Notes under the pieces: model-generated | Database searches by the model: none | What the model was told of the DNA's origin: nothing | Seen by the model: only the letters and a program-made list of their open reading frames with translations | In this document: in pieces, positions 36,951 to 50,165 of the stretch | Position numbering within the stretch: position 1 is the first letter of the stretch | Layout of the letters: each line of letters begins with the position of its first letter | Source: Dryas octopetala | Taxonomy: Eukaryota > Streptophyta > Magnoliopsida > Rosales > Rosaceae | Reading direction: 5' to 3' | Assembly (NCBI GenBank): GCA_963921425.1 | Contig: OY992832.1 | Coordinates: forward strand, 29,477,489 to 29,541,488 | DNA: 64,000 bases | Program-made: the position numbers and the translations under genes

Positions 36951-38395
36951 ATTTCGAACTTTATGGTTTAGGCCCTTAGGGTATAAGGTTATGGACTTAT
37001 GGTATAGAATATCAATTATAGTTTATGGGTATAAGGTTATGGTGAGTAATACCAACTCAATGATATATAGACTTAATATATAGTTTATAACTTTATAATA
37101 CTATAATTTATATATGTAACATATAAGTATATAATATATAACATATACTATAGTTATCAACCCCAACAAAAAAAAAAAACAAATTAATTATATATAACCC
37201 TATACACTAACCTCTATTATTAATTACTCTATAATATTATATATACTCAATCCTAATGTTTTTTAATTTAATTTATTTGGCCAAACTCCAATCTTAATGT
37301 TTTTTATTTATTTATTTGATTTGGCCAATTGAAACCCCAACCAAACCCCAATTGAAACTGCAAAAGTCAAAACCAAAAAAAAAAAAAAACCTAATTAGAC
37401 TTAGTCACTCACACTCAGTCTGCAGTCCTCGACTCATCTCTCTCGAGTCTCGACTCTCATCTCTCTGTCTCTCTCCACTCTCCAGGCTTCCTCTCATCTC
37501 TGCCTGCCTCACAGCCTCACCTCACCTCACCTTTCAATCTCACGGCATCACCCAAAGGCCTCATGTCACACCCCGAACCCCGGGCATGCAACAAATGCAT
37601 CTATCTTGAATATTCCAAGAGATTAATGCTACTAATCAAGCATTAATCCCCAGGACACCCAAGATAGGTTGAGCATTTTGAATTAAATGGACCGGGTTGG
37701 ATCATAGATAATAAATAGCTAAAAGCATGAAAAGTAAAAGTAAAACTTCTTTATAAAACCAACCCCCAAAGTTACGGTAGTTCATTGCAACCTTGAAGAA
37801 TTAAATAAATTCGAAATATATAGTAAGCATAGAATAAAAGTTTCAAAACTACGCAAACATATAATCAAATTAAATAACTAAAAACCATCTCCAAACAATG
37901 GAGGTAAAATCATTCAAGACATACTCGATACAAGAAAACAATCAAATGACATCACCAATTGAATCCAGAAAGTTGACAAGTCTCAAGTTGCTGCTCTGCT
38001 CGACCCTCGTCCAAGTTAGTCTCTTTACCATGCTCGTATCTATAAAAACATCCAATAAACAAGAAACACAAAAATAATGTAGGGAGTAAGTATCTCATAC
38101 AATCATAGCTTACCTTAGGAGATCCTGCTAGGTTTTAAAACTATAAAACCATTACCATTGAAAAACATAGTAAAATCCTTTTCAATTCCTTCGAATCCTT
38201 AAATCATCCAAAACAAGTTCTTCAAGCATTTCCTTTGAAATCCTTTCAAAACATTTATGACTCGGTTGTATAACAATTATGATTATAAATATGCAAATTC
38301 ACAATAATCATTCATAGTGAGAATACAAAAAGCCTAGAGGTAGGAATTTGAGAACTGTACCATCTACCAATTGATCAGTTATGAGTCCTGGCTTC

Positions 38396-41026
38396 TGTAA
38401 GACCCCGCCCGTATTTTTCAAGGAGTTATTTTAAATATTTTGCGAATTTATTTTAAGGATTTTGGAAATTTATTTAGAAATTTAAAAGATTTTGGTTTCA
38501 TTTTTAATTTTTGTTTTAAATTGGGCTTAACCCAAAAGTTGACTTTTAAAAATAATGAACTTTCGTCGTTGACTTTGGGCACGTTGGAAAGGTCTTGAGT
38601 CCACGAGTTCGTAGACACGCGGCACGCGTCAAACGGAGTTACGGTTTGAAAGATACGGACATGTGAAGTGAGTGGCAAACTTGTAATTTTTACGAAAGTG
38701 GGTTTTAAAAACCCAAAAAGTCAGACATTTCCTCTCTCCTCATTTCTCTCTCCTCTCTCCCCGCGCCGATCTGCCACCGGCCCGTGGCGGCGCGTCCGGC
38801 GGCGGATGGGCTAGGTTTTCGGCCCACCAGCCTCGCCGTCCCTCCCTCTTCCTCCCCCTGGCCGCCGATCACCTACCTGAGCCACCATCACGACGGATCG
38901 ACGCGAAGACCGAGAGAGGCTCTCGCCGGCGATCTCTTTTTTCCGGCGACGACAGGACACCGGACCCACTGGGTCTTGTTCGTCTCACCACGGCGAGTTC
39001 AACCGTGGTGTCCTCCTGCTCCGATGATGCTCCACGACGGAGCAATGAGCTCGGGAAGTCCAAGTCAGCCGCTGGCTTCCGCCGTCTTTTCTAGCGAGAA
39101 TTGGCCGTCGACCCAGGTTTAAAGGTTGATCTTCTCAACGTCTCCTTCGTGCTTGTGTAATTCGTTTTCGTAAAATTTTTTGAAATTTGTGCAGGTTGAC
39201 CACCACGGACCACCGCGGATCTCGCCGCGTTTGGCCGTGCCAATGGCTGGAATTGTTAGTTTTTGGCTTCTGGCCAGTCAACCGAAGCCCGTGGGTGAGT
39301 TTTGTGAATTTTGGGACTGGGCAGCCACCGTGCGAGGTGGTTACCACCCATTTCGACTGTTGAACGGCCCAGTTGTGATAGCTGGTTATTAAATTATTGA
39401 TTGTCTGGTCTTAACAGGTACACGGGCTCGGGAAATCTTAACCCTAATGCCGTTATGCTGCCGGATTTGACATCCGAGTAATGGCGCCGTGAATGGCACT
39501 TCGGTCTTTTCACGCGGTCAAACTGTGAGTGAAACTTATCTGTTTATATTGTTGAGTACCGTGGTTTAATTGTCTGTTTTATGGAATTGCTATTTTACGT
39601 TAGAGAAGACTAAGTGTAGGATTTGAATTAGGAGAATGAATTGACGAGGATTTGAGGCTAAGGAATTAATTGGGGAATTATAGAGTTGCTTTAAGGAGAG
39701 TCATCGAATTAGAGAAGGATTGTTTATTGTCGAGGTTAATGATTGATGATTAGGCAGTTATCATATGCAGAACGATCAAATTAATTATTGAGGAAGTGTT
39801 GGTATGTTTCAAGTGACAGACAAGTGATGGTTTATGAGCGGGAATCAATTTCGGAAGGATTCGGCATAGTACGGAGTAAATTGTGGGTGGAATGTTGTGA
39901 GTTAGAAATTTGAGTACTGATCGGTCGAGCCTGCCTGTGTTAAATGCACGGGATTGTGGCCATGATGTGAGCCTGCTTGGCGGAGCAACCCTCCGTACAA
40001 GATTGTGGCCAGGATTTGAGCCTGCCCGTGCGTGGGATTGTGGCCAGGACATTGTCTAAAGTATGGGTACAAGTATGGTGTGAGTTTAAAGTACAAGTGT
40101 TTTGGTATATCAGTTATAAAGATAATTTCAGTTCATATTGGTTATTTCTCCGCTTGGAAGTTTCATTACTTTTTCAGTATATCGAGGTTCATTTGAGATG
40201 GTTTTCGGAATGGATTTGTGAAAAGGTTTTTAAGCTGGGGGATTCCAAAGAGTGAGATTATGGGGATTTCAAAGAGCGACGTGAGTGAGATTAGGGGAAT
40301 TTCAAAGAGCGACGTGAGTGAAATTAGATAGTCTATTTCGTTGCTTTGTGTGCTTGTGTGCATTTGTTTTGTTAGGATTTGGTTTGGCTAGGACTTGGTA
40401 AAGTGTAGGCTTGAATCTTGAGGATGGACATTGATGAATGAATTATGCATTGAGGTTATAAGTTAGGAAGTGAACGATTCGAGATTGAGGTTAATAGTTG
40501 ACGTTTAGGCATTTGAATGGCAGAATGATTATTATTATTTTTGGTGGGATTACGATGTGAATTTGAGGAATTTATGATTTATTTTGATGCTTGGATGATT
40601 GGTGATGAAATTATTGTGTGATTGAATATTTATGGATATTATTGTGAATTATTATTATATATGGAAATTGAGGATATTATTGAGGTTAATTATTTCGTTA
40701 TTTCACTCATACGAGCTCTAGTGAGCTTATCGGGTTATTTGTTTGAATGACCCGGTGTACCATGGATATGGTGCAGTGTGGTTATTGGTGTTTTGCAGGT
40801 TAAGCAGGCTGATGAGGCAGTGAGGAGAAGACGAGGCAGTGGGACTTATTTTAATTTGATTTAACTGATTTTATACAGTGAATTTTACACAAATGTTTTA
40901 GGCTCACACTCTGATTTATTTAACGTATTTATTTATTATATTAAGTGCATGGCTCATTTTTTTTGAAAAGAGGTTTAAAGGACAAAGTTTCAGTGTATTT
41001 TTGGGCCCTAGGATCGGGGTGTTACA
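38396..41026 (+). mobile_element. Solo LTR, family B (2.6 kb)
   Basis: Perfect 5-bp duplication GCTTC (38391-38395 and 41027-41031); starts TGTAAGACCCCGCCC and ends ATCGGGGTGTTACA. It is related to family A: both share CCCAAAAGTTGACTTTTAAA and ACGGTTTGAAAGATA, a GC-rich block (38755-39120) and a tandem repeat block (39925-40060). It is inserted inside the family C LTR, itself inside hAT-1. Confidence 0.93.
39925..40060. repeat. Tandem repeat in family B LTR
   Basis: Three diverged units containing GGGATTGTGGCCAGGA and GAGCCTGC, analogous to the family A block at 16660-16830. Confidence 0.65.
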
Positions 41027-43291
41027 GCTTCGCACAAGCACACGTCAAACGTATTAGCTTGGCTAGACACCCCATAACTTTGACTGATTACTTCTAGAAG
41101 GTTTAGGGACTTGCACCCAGGGTCATGTGTGAACAACGCTACCCATACTCACAGATCATAGCATGTTATAACAATTTAAAAACACAAACACACACAAAGT
41201 CCATAGTCAGGAATGTAGAAAAAATCCTCATACCTGGAATCTAATGCTCTTCACGTATTCTCTTACATAGCCTATGCATTCCCATCCGTCTCGAATCCAA
41301 CGCCTTCTTGTCACGTTACAAAGAAATCCTTCGATAACTGGTGTTCCTAGTGTCCGACAATACAACAACTTAGTCAAAAGTTAAATTTAGCACAATCTTG
41401 TTATGACTCATTATTTTATGTCAAACGTTCCTAACAACTCTAGTCCTAAGTGGACTAAACTCTACTCTTTAGGGTTTCTCAATTTCAAGTTAATTTTAAA
41501 GTCAAATCACTTGACTAATTGTCTTAGTCTAAAGCAATTCCTCAAATTAATTTAGGTTAGAATAAATTAAATCTAAGTAGTATCTAAGTATTTAATTAAT
41601 TAGTATTTCTCCAAAAATATTCCACTAATTAATCAAACTTGAATAATAGCTTAAATCTAATTTAATCTCTACAAGTTAATAAACTTTAATTAAATCTCCA
41701 AATTAATGTTACAACTAATCATACTTAATTAACCAAATAAATTAAGCAAATAAATCTCTAAAATAAACCTAGACATGCTTAATTAATAAATAAATCATAC
41801 TTAATTAATCTAAGCATACAACCTAATATTAAAGCCTAAGAAAAATAAATAAAAGACTTACATAGTTGTACACCTCCAAAAGTAGACTACATTCCTAAGG
41901 GCTCCTCCTCCTTGGCAAGCTCTCTAGAAGAAAACTTTTGAACTATGAGAATTTTCTTCCCTTTTGGTATATCTCTTCTTAAAGAGACTCCCAAAGAACC
42001 AAGGAGTGAGTATCTCAAACTTCACTTGGTGATGCAAGTGAAAATGAGGTACAAGGGTCTCTATTTATATACACAAGGGGGTGGAAAGTTTCTCTAATTC
42101 TCCAATGTGGGATATGATACTCAAAAATGTCAAAAACACACTAAAAATCGAAATGGGTCGGCATAACCCGGCAGGAATACCCGTTTTGTCTCACAAAACG
42201 GATCCAGGTCGTCCAATTGAAGGACACGCAGGTCAAGACTGACTCGATGCTACAGTGACCGATTCCATGAGGAACGAACGGCTCAGATCGTGGGTCTTTA
42301 ATGATCTCCAACGGTGGAGATTAAAACAAGGGGAAGAGATCAGGTGTGGCACGCCTCAACAAGCTCCTGTGAGCTCGCCTAGGTCAGCGCTATAGTGTGC
42401 CTCATCAGTGGCTCCAGCCAGTCCATGCGCGTCACGTGGACGTCGTCAGTCCCAGTAAGTGTCCACTTTTGCGTCTTCTTCAATTCTTTTTAATTCCCTT
42501 TTTTCTAATTCTCCAAATTTCGTTAATTCACCAAAAATAGTTCAGGACTCCAAATAATTTTCCAAAATATCCTACAAACTCGTAACGATGAGTACTAATT
42601 TCCTATAGCCTCAAAATAGTTAAATAACCTCCAGAAAAATTATGAACATTCTTCATCTCATAATTTAATTGTGAAAATTGAAAATAAATAAAATAATCAC
42701 CAAACTCTTGAATTTCCTTTCTCCAAAATTTACTATTGAGCAATTAAACTCCAAAACCACAACCAAAGGTCTAAGTTAGTTAAAACAAAGTTAAGGAAAA
42801 CTTTAATTCCTTTAAACAAACCTTAATAACAAGGTTAAATAGCTTAAGTAACAAAATTAACATAAACCAAAACTTCAGGGTGTTACACCTCATGTCTCTC
42901 ATCTCTCGCAGGCAGCGGTGAGTTGCTACACCTCACGTCTCTCACGGTATCATCTCTCTCACTCTCACTCTTATCTTTCGTCTCTTTGTCTCTCGTCTCT
43001 CGTCTCTGTCTCTCATCTCTGTCTCTCACCTCTGTCTCTTATCTCTAAAATTAGGGATTTAGGGTTTCAATTTGGGGATTTGATTTAAAGTTTTGATTTA
43101 GGATTTCAAGGCTGTTGCTGCCTGTTAGGATTGATTTGAACTATAACTTTGTTCTCTGATCTTTCTGTCACTTCTGTGATTTACTGGGTTTCAAATGGTA
43201 GTTCATATTATTTTCTAAGTTTTTGGTTGTGTGATTTACTGATTAGTGTGATTGGAAATTTGGAATGGGTTCTAATCATAGTTATTTGTTG

Positions 43292-45632
43292 ATGCAGTCT
43301 CGAATCTCTCGATCACAGTCTTCACAGGTGCAGAGTGGGGTTGCTTCTTCAACAGTCACCTCACCCTCACCATTGATATCTCCAAGGACCCCAATCTCAG
43401 TGCCTGTACGTGCCTGTGCCTAAACCTCCAACCTCAATGGAAGTGCATGTACCCATGCAAACTGAGGAAGAGATAAGCCTCACTACTGAGAGTAGACCTA
43501 AAGCTGGTAGTGGTAATAAACGTAGTGCAGTTTGGGAGCATTTTAAAGAGTATGATATTAAGAAAACGGTCAAAAAACTTGATCAATCAGGGAAGATGAT
43601 AGATGTAGAAGTTATAATCAAAAGAGCTAAATGCATACATTGTCCTAAGGGTAGTTTAGGAGATTATGCTGTTGATAGTGGGAAAAATGGGACATCAAGA
43701 ATGCTTAACCGCATTAGAAAGTATTGCAAATTTTACCCACCAAACCAAGAAAAAACCTAAAGGATAATTTGTGGTGATAAGAGTCAGGGTAACAAGATGA
43801 TTTCTAGGGGGTTTGTGCAGAGTGATTGCATTGAAGCTTGTGTTGAGATGATTGTAATAGATGAGTTTCCATTTAGTGTTGTAGAGAAGAAGGGTTTTAG
43901 GACGTTTTGTAGTGTTGTTTGCCCAATGTTTGATATACCTAGCAGGAGAACTATAGTTATGGAGTTTCTGAATATGTATGATAACCATAAGGAGAACATG
44001 AAGAAGGATTTGAGTGCATATATGATCAACCTCACTACTGACACTTGGACAAGTATCCAAAACTGCAATTATATGGTGCAAACAGCCCATTTCATTGATA
44101 GTGATTGGAATATGCACAAAAGGGTTTTAAATTTTTGTGTGATTCCTGATCACCAAGGGTCCACCATAGTGAAGATTATTGAGAGATTGTTTGATAAAGT
44201 GGGGGATAGAGAAGGTATTGACCATAACTGTTGACAATGCTTATGCAAATAAAGTTGCTTTAGATTGGGTTAGGTCTAAAATGAATACTTGAGAGAATTC
44301 ACAAGGTATTTTGGGTGAGAAGTACCTGCATGTGAGATGTGTTGCTCACATAACCAATTTAATAGTAGTAAATGGGTTGAAAAAGCTTAATAGGTCTATT
44401 TTAGCAATTAAGAATTCTGTGAAGTATGTGAGGTCATCTCCACATAGATTGGAATATTTTAAATATTGTGTTGAGAAGGTGAATCTACCCAGCAAAGGTC
44501 TTGTATGCATGGATGTCCCAATAAGGTGGAATTCAACATTTATAATGTTGGATTCAGCCTTGAAATTTAAGAAGGCTTTTGAAAGAATGGTGGAGGATGA
44601 GGACAGCCCCTTTTTGGCTTACTTTAAGGAACCAAATGAAGAGTATGATGAGGAGGGCAATGTTGTCCAGAGCGATACTAAGAGGCTTAGGGTTGGACCA
44701 CTAAGTGAGGTTGATTGGGAAAATGCTAGGGTGTTTGTACTGTTTTTTAGGGCATTTTATGATGTGACATTCAGGATTAGTGCATCTTTGCACCCCACTG
44801 CCCACATAACTTTTCATGATGTTCTTGCTATTAACATGAGATTGACAAGTTGTTTGTGGCACCTGAGATAACCACTGGTTCAGACACTGAAAAAGTATTG
44901 GTTGACATGGCAGCCAACATGATAGAAAAATACAAGAAGTATTTTTTGCGGATCACACAATTTGAACCATTTGGTGGTGATTGCACTTGTGTTGGATCCA
45001 AGGTTCAAGTTAAGACATGTAACTCATTTTTTTAGGAAGGAGAAGTTTAGTGAGGAAGATGTGCAGCAGATAACCAATGAGTATAAAGGATTGATTATGG
45101 CCCTTTATGAAGAGTATGGCCCAAAAGTAGATGGTGGCATACATATGCGAAGCAATGTGAATGATGATTCACAAAATAGTTCTGCAAATTCAATGGTAGA
45201 ACATGGTGGTAGGGGTAGTAGGAGGGATGATATTTTGGATGATTGAAGAAAGGTGGTGGAATAGAGTGATGAAGCAGTGGTGGCACATGAAGTGGATAAA
45301 TATTTGATGGATCCTTTGGAATGGACAGCCAATAATGCATCTAAGTTTGACATATTATTGTGGTGGAAGCTTAATGGTCTCAAGTACCCTGTGTTGGCAG
45401 CCATTGCAAAAGATGTACTTGTCAGTCAAGTATCAACAGTGGCACCTGAGAGTAGTTTTAGTACTGGTGGTAGAGTCATAAATGCATTTAGGAGTTCATT
45501 GCCTCCTAAATCAGTAGAAGCCTTGATATGTATGCAAAGCTGGTTAGGGGGGATGATATTTCCACCTTGGAAGATGATATTTGTACTTCAGAACTTGAAT
45601 TTTATGATAGTATTGAATCAGGTAATGTTTGA
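43292..45632 (+). pseudogene. hAT-1 transposase, RICESLEEPER-like, broken
   Basis: Starts MQSRISRSQSSQ at 43292, then shifts frame near 43405 at a short GTGCCTGT duplication. A BED-type zinc finger (AKCIHCPKGSLGDYAV ... MLNRIRKYC) lies at about 43626-43730. The catalytic RNase H-like region begins INLTTDTWTSIQNCNYMV (about 44026-44075), with a frameshift near 44215 and a stop at about 44290. It continues VRCVAHITNLIVVNGL and MDVPIRWNSTF (to about 44540), with further shifts near 44850 and 45010. The C-terminal hAT dimerisation domain holds FDILLWWKLNGLKYPVLA and VAPESSFSTGGRVI (about 45345-45480). Such proteins bind and cut hAT ends; several frameshifts show this copy cannot. It lies fully inside hAT-1. 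Confidence 0.88.
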
Positions 45633-45882
45633 TTAAGTTTCAAGTAACTTGAATTTTTTTGGTACTTTGCTGTTTGCTTTGTTGCTTTTAATTTTAATGA
45701 TTTATGTGATGACATTTCATATTTGTGTAGATTTGCAAGTATTCTCATTGCCACTACTTCGAATGCAAAGGAAAGTAAAGTTGGAGGGTGGAAGGCTGTA
45801 ATCAAGCTGCAGTTTTTGTTGTTGAATTGATTTTTTGTGTTTAAAATTTGTTGTTGTTGTAGTTTTTGTGTTAAGTTGCAAG

Positions 45883-46571
45883 TAGGGGTGTGATTTGGAT
45901 TGGAAAATCCGAATCCGACCGATTCCAATCCGAAAATTTTCAATTTTGGAACGTTTGAATCAAATTCGAAATCCGAAAATGCCGAATTCCGAAAATTCCG
46001 AAAAAAATTGGATTGGAATTGGAATGTATCTTTAAATTCCGATCCAATCCAAATTCCGATCTAAAATTTGCCAAAGGCATTCTGATTCGATATTTTCGAA
46101 ATTATGCCAATTTATTCCGTATTTATATTAATATTATATCATTTATTTAGTTTTTTACTATATGTTTCATTAATTTGTTATTTGTTTCAAACATACACAT
46201 ACATATATATTAAAAAAAAAAAACTAATACTATTAATATAAACATATGTATATTATAAATATATGTGTATCATAATAACATAAATGCTAACAAAAGCACC
46301 CACATTTTTTGTACGTGTAACTACTAATTTTTTTTGTTTTTTTTTACTAATAACAAAAAGTAACGCAAAGATTCCAATTTTTTATTTGAAAATTTCAAAT
46401 TTTTATCCGAAAGTTCCGAAAAATGTGATATTCCGAAAAAATTCGAAAATTCCGAATTAGAATGAGATGTTGAAATCCCAATTTTTTGGAATAGAAATTT
46501 CATTTCGAAATTTTTTGGATTGGAATTGGAATACCCTATTTCCGATCCGATCCGTCCGAAATACACCCCTA
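45883..46571. mobile_element. Non-autonomous hAT-like element inside hAT-1
   Basis: Ends TAGGGGTGTG...CACCCCTA, close to the hAT-1 ends. Subterminal and internal sequence is crowded with CCGAAAATTCCG-type words in both orientations. The flanking 8-mers GTTGCAAG (45875-45882) and GCTACAAC (46572-46579) match at 5 of 8 positions, so the duplication is decayed or the call is weaker. No coding gene. Confidence 0.6.
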
Positions 46572-47734
46572 GCTACAACCTACTATTGTGTAATAAGCCA
46601 TAAGACTTAACATCTCTACTATATTTGTTTTTTGCTGCAGCCTACTATTGTGTAATAAGCTATAAAGCTTAACATCTCTACTATTGTGTTTTGCTGCAGC
46701 CTACTATTATTTAAAAGTATTATTGATTATTTATAGTATTGTTTTTGACTGTTTGTAATCAGCCAAAAGGCATTAAGGCTTAACATCTCTTTTTTTGTTT
46801 TTTAGACTTTGCATTATGAATTCTTGGCAGTTGGCATTATAGACTTATAGTTGAATTGCATATTTGCATAAATTATGAATTTGGGCATTCTATATTTATA
46901 TTTGTTTGGTTTGAACTTTGAATTACATTTGATCTGTATATATTTTGGAAATTCTAGGTTGTTGAATTTGAGTTTTGATTGGAAAAAATAAATAAATAAA
47001 TAAAACAAGTGCTTATATGTTATTTTGACAAAAAAAAAATGTTTAAAAGGTTGGCACAATCCGAACCTATCTCGTTCCATCCCATTATGAATATGGGATG
47101 GGATGACACGGGACCATTTTTGAAAATGGTCATCCCATCCCGATTCCGATCCCGACCAAAAACTCCAGGATGGGATGGCATGAGGTCCATCTCATCTCGT
47201 GCCCACCCCTAATTTATACTTCAAATAAATTAAAATGATAGATTTAATAAGAGAAATACCAAGGGACTAAAAGGTTGACCCTTGAAGAGATGACCGGTCT
47301 TAGTGACTAAGACTAAAACCTTAGATTATTTGGAGAAAAGGGATATAGGATGAACTAGGTGAGGTGTGATGATGATCATGACTTAGGCTGTGATGGAGTA
47401 TGGTTTCGGATTTAGAAGAAAGGATAAAATAAAATGATAGCTTTCAATTGAAAAGATTAAACAAGCAAAGTCTTGGATTGGTTAATGGGATGTTAAGCCT
47501 AGTCCATTAGACTAATCATCCATCTAAATAGGCCCTAAGGGATTGGCCAGCCAACCAAAGCCCTCTTGGGAAACTCAAAGCCTCACAAATCACTTCATTA
47601 ACCCCTTCCTACACCAAAACATGATAACTGAAAAAGGTGACTCTTCACTTTCCCTCAACCAGCTATAATTCTCCCTGTATAAGAATCAAACCCCCTTTCA
47701 GACAAGACCCTCCCACATTAATTCAGACTTTCAA

Positions 47735-47740
<6 letters not shown>

Positions 47741-47790
<50 letters not shown>
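47741..47790. repeat. (AG)25 microsatellite
   Basis: 50 bp of uninterrupted AG dinucleotides in the long LTR-like sequence. Confidence 0.95.
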
Positions 47791-47795
<5 letters not shown>

Positions 47796-49984
47796 AGGAG
47801 GTTTGGAAAGAGTTCAAGAATTCAATAAAGGAAGAAGAACAAGGTGCAGCCTACACTGCCACCAAAGGAGAATTTGGTAAGAAACCTCAAAATCAATCCT
47901 CTGAGTTCTTAAATACCAATTTCTAGGATTAGAGTAATGGTTGTATGGTTAGAGTTAAGTACACTCCGAGAAATCCAGAGGTCTTTATGTTGTAAACTCT
48001 TATTTGGCTATTTTTTTATCTCATGACCTTACTGCCTTGATTTTAAAGTTTGCATTAATTTAGGAGGAATTTGGTTAAATCGTTTTGGGGTGTGAAACTA
48101 GACATCCTAATGTGTCTTTGGAATCAACAAACACCAAAATACAACTTGTTATGGATTTATGGTGGATTTTACAAAAATGCATCAAAATGTTGCCAAATTC
48201 TACAGGATTTCATTGAAAAATCATTAGGTTTTCAAGCACGAATTTCTCTATGCTTGAAATTTTGATTGAAATTGTTACAGTAGTTTAGAAACATGATTTC
48301 AAAGCTTTTTCAATTGGTTTCACTCAATTTGGTTGACTATACACAAAAATAACATTTTTGACCATATGAACAGTGTTTTGCAATTTTCAGTTTTCTGGTG
48401 TGAAATTGTGCTCTTCGAAAATCATACTTACACAACCCCAAATGCTTTAAAAATGTTCATACATGAGTGTTAGCATGTCTTCTAACTGCCTATGAAAAAT
48501 TTTGTTAAAATAAGTTTTTTATGATTTTATAAAATTCACAAAACAAGCACTACTCTTTTGACCATTTTAAGAAACCTATGGGGTGCAAAACTTCCATTTT
48601 TTCATTTTAAAGCTTTTTGGTCTAAACTCTTGGGTTGAGAAAGTCACAAATCATCCCTAAGGATGTTCTAGAAACAAGAAGGAGTCCATCTAGGGATAAA
48701 TCAAATTTTGGGTTTGTCAAAACCCTTGTTTTAGAATCAAAACCCCAAAAACAAGTTTTGTAGCATGCCTTGTTGATTCTTTTAGCTTTCCTTTTGGCTT
48801 TTGACTTTGAAAAAGGTTTGATTATATGATTTAGAACTTGTGTGAAGTCAAATGATAGTTGTTTGTGAATTTTAGGACTCAAACGTAACTTAACTTAGCC
48901 AATAAGCCATTAAACCCTAGAAAATCCTAAGTTTGAGATTTTGAATGCAAATTTTGATTTCATTGTACTTTGAAATAGGAAATCAAGTTGTTTGGACTGC
49001 AGCAAGGACAAAGGCTACACTCGAGGTAGGGGAGCTAATCCACTTAAACTCTATGTTTTTCATATATTTCAAGGTTTTAAATTGCTAACGCATAGAGCAA
49101 CGCGTTTTGGGTTAAACTTTATGAGGCATAAGCCTCGAAACGTTGAAGCGTAAGCTTTTTAAGACTCGAATATTTATAATAAAAATAAATATAATAATAT
49201 AGCAAAACATAATAACAAAAGTCACTCAACTATAATTGACAGGACCGCCCCTGGATTTCCACCCTGAAAACCTGGAGTGATCCTATAGGATCCAAGTCAA
49301 GGAAAATCCTACCGAAAATTCGGTAGCACCTCCCTTGAAATTGGACTAATCCATACTAGTGAGACCTGCAGAAAAAACACTTCTATTCCTTTCAGCCACC
49401 TCTACCACAAAGCAAATGAGGGTCTCTAACCCGTCTAAAGATAAAGTAAAATAACACAGGACAAATTTTTACAGGTTATCAGAGCCATTCTAGATTTTAT
49501 ACAAATAAAAATGTAAGGGGACTCTAGCCTACGAGGTCCTCAAACTTTTCAATATTTCTCGACGTTTCTCTTGGCTCGACCGTTCCTACCTGGGGGAAGA
49601 TTTAAAATAAAACAGACAAGATGTGAAAGAAAAATCTCAGTGAGTGGATAAGTTATGAAAACGAAACATAAAATTCATTTAATCTTTTTAGAAGCCTTAA
49701 AATCAAATAATTCTAAGACCTCACTTCGCTCTTTAAAATTCCTCAGTTTTTAAAACCTTGTCGAAACTCCTTTTCAAACAAAGTCAACCATTAGTCCACT
49801 TAAACATTTTCATCATACAAGTAAACACAATGATCCGAAAGGAACTTTCATAAAACATACAAGGTAAACGGCTAAACCTGATATCACGCCAAGATAAACA
49901 ATAATGTAATTAACTCAAATCCTCCATTATTATTCATGCAAACTATTTATCTCTAAGCCATAAAATGAAACATCACGTCATATT

Positions 49985-50165
49985 AGTGTCTGGGAAAGCT
50001 GCTATTCATACACTTAGGTAATTAAGCTCGCCACATAGAATAGGCACGAGCAGGCAAATAAGGTTGCCGCTTCCCGTGTAGAGTGATCTCGATGCACGGG
50101 CAGGCAGGAATGCTTGCCACTTCTCGTGCAGAGCGAATCGATGCACGGGCAGACAGGTATCCTTG
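49985..50165. repeat. Tandem repeat in family A LTR
   Basis: Diverged units containing GATGCACGGGCAG and GCAGAGCGAATCG-type words, the mirror of the block at 16660-16830. Confidence 0.65.

Larger units (their letters stand above)
37564..42887 (-). mobile_element. Solo LTR, family C, split by another LTR
   Basis: Perfect 5-bp duplication CCTCA (37559-37563 and 42888-42892). On the minus strand it starts TGTAACACCCTGAAG at 42887 and ends GGGGTTCGGGGTGTGACA at 37564. Without the nested LTR it is about 2.7 kb, matching the plus-strand copy at 26564-29376 in length and order. The minus-strand TATA region lies at about 42061-42070. It inserted between the leader and transposase gene of hAT-1. Confidence 0.93.
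36343..47211 (+). mobile_element. hAT-1 transposon, 10.9 kb with insertions (about 5.5 kb without)
   Basis: Perfect 8-bp duplication ATTTATAC (36335-36342 and 47212-47219). The inverted ends read TAGGGGTGGTGCAC at the left and TAGGGGTGGGCAC at the right, a common plant hAT terminus. Subterminal zones at both ends repeat words such as ATCTCGT and CATCCCAT. It carries a transposase pseudogene (43292-45632) and is interrupted by a solo LTR nest (37564-42887) and by a smaller hAT element (45883-46571). Confidence 0.92.

Noticed and set aside
43695-44117. Minus-strand open frames over hAT-1 transposase
   Set aside because: Shadow frames of the plus-strand transposase, which carries recognisable motifs.
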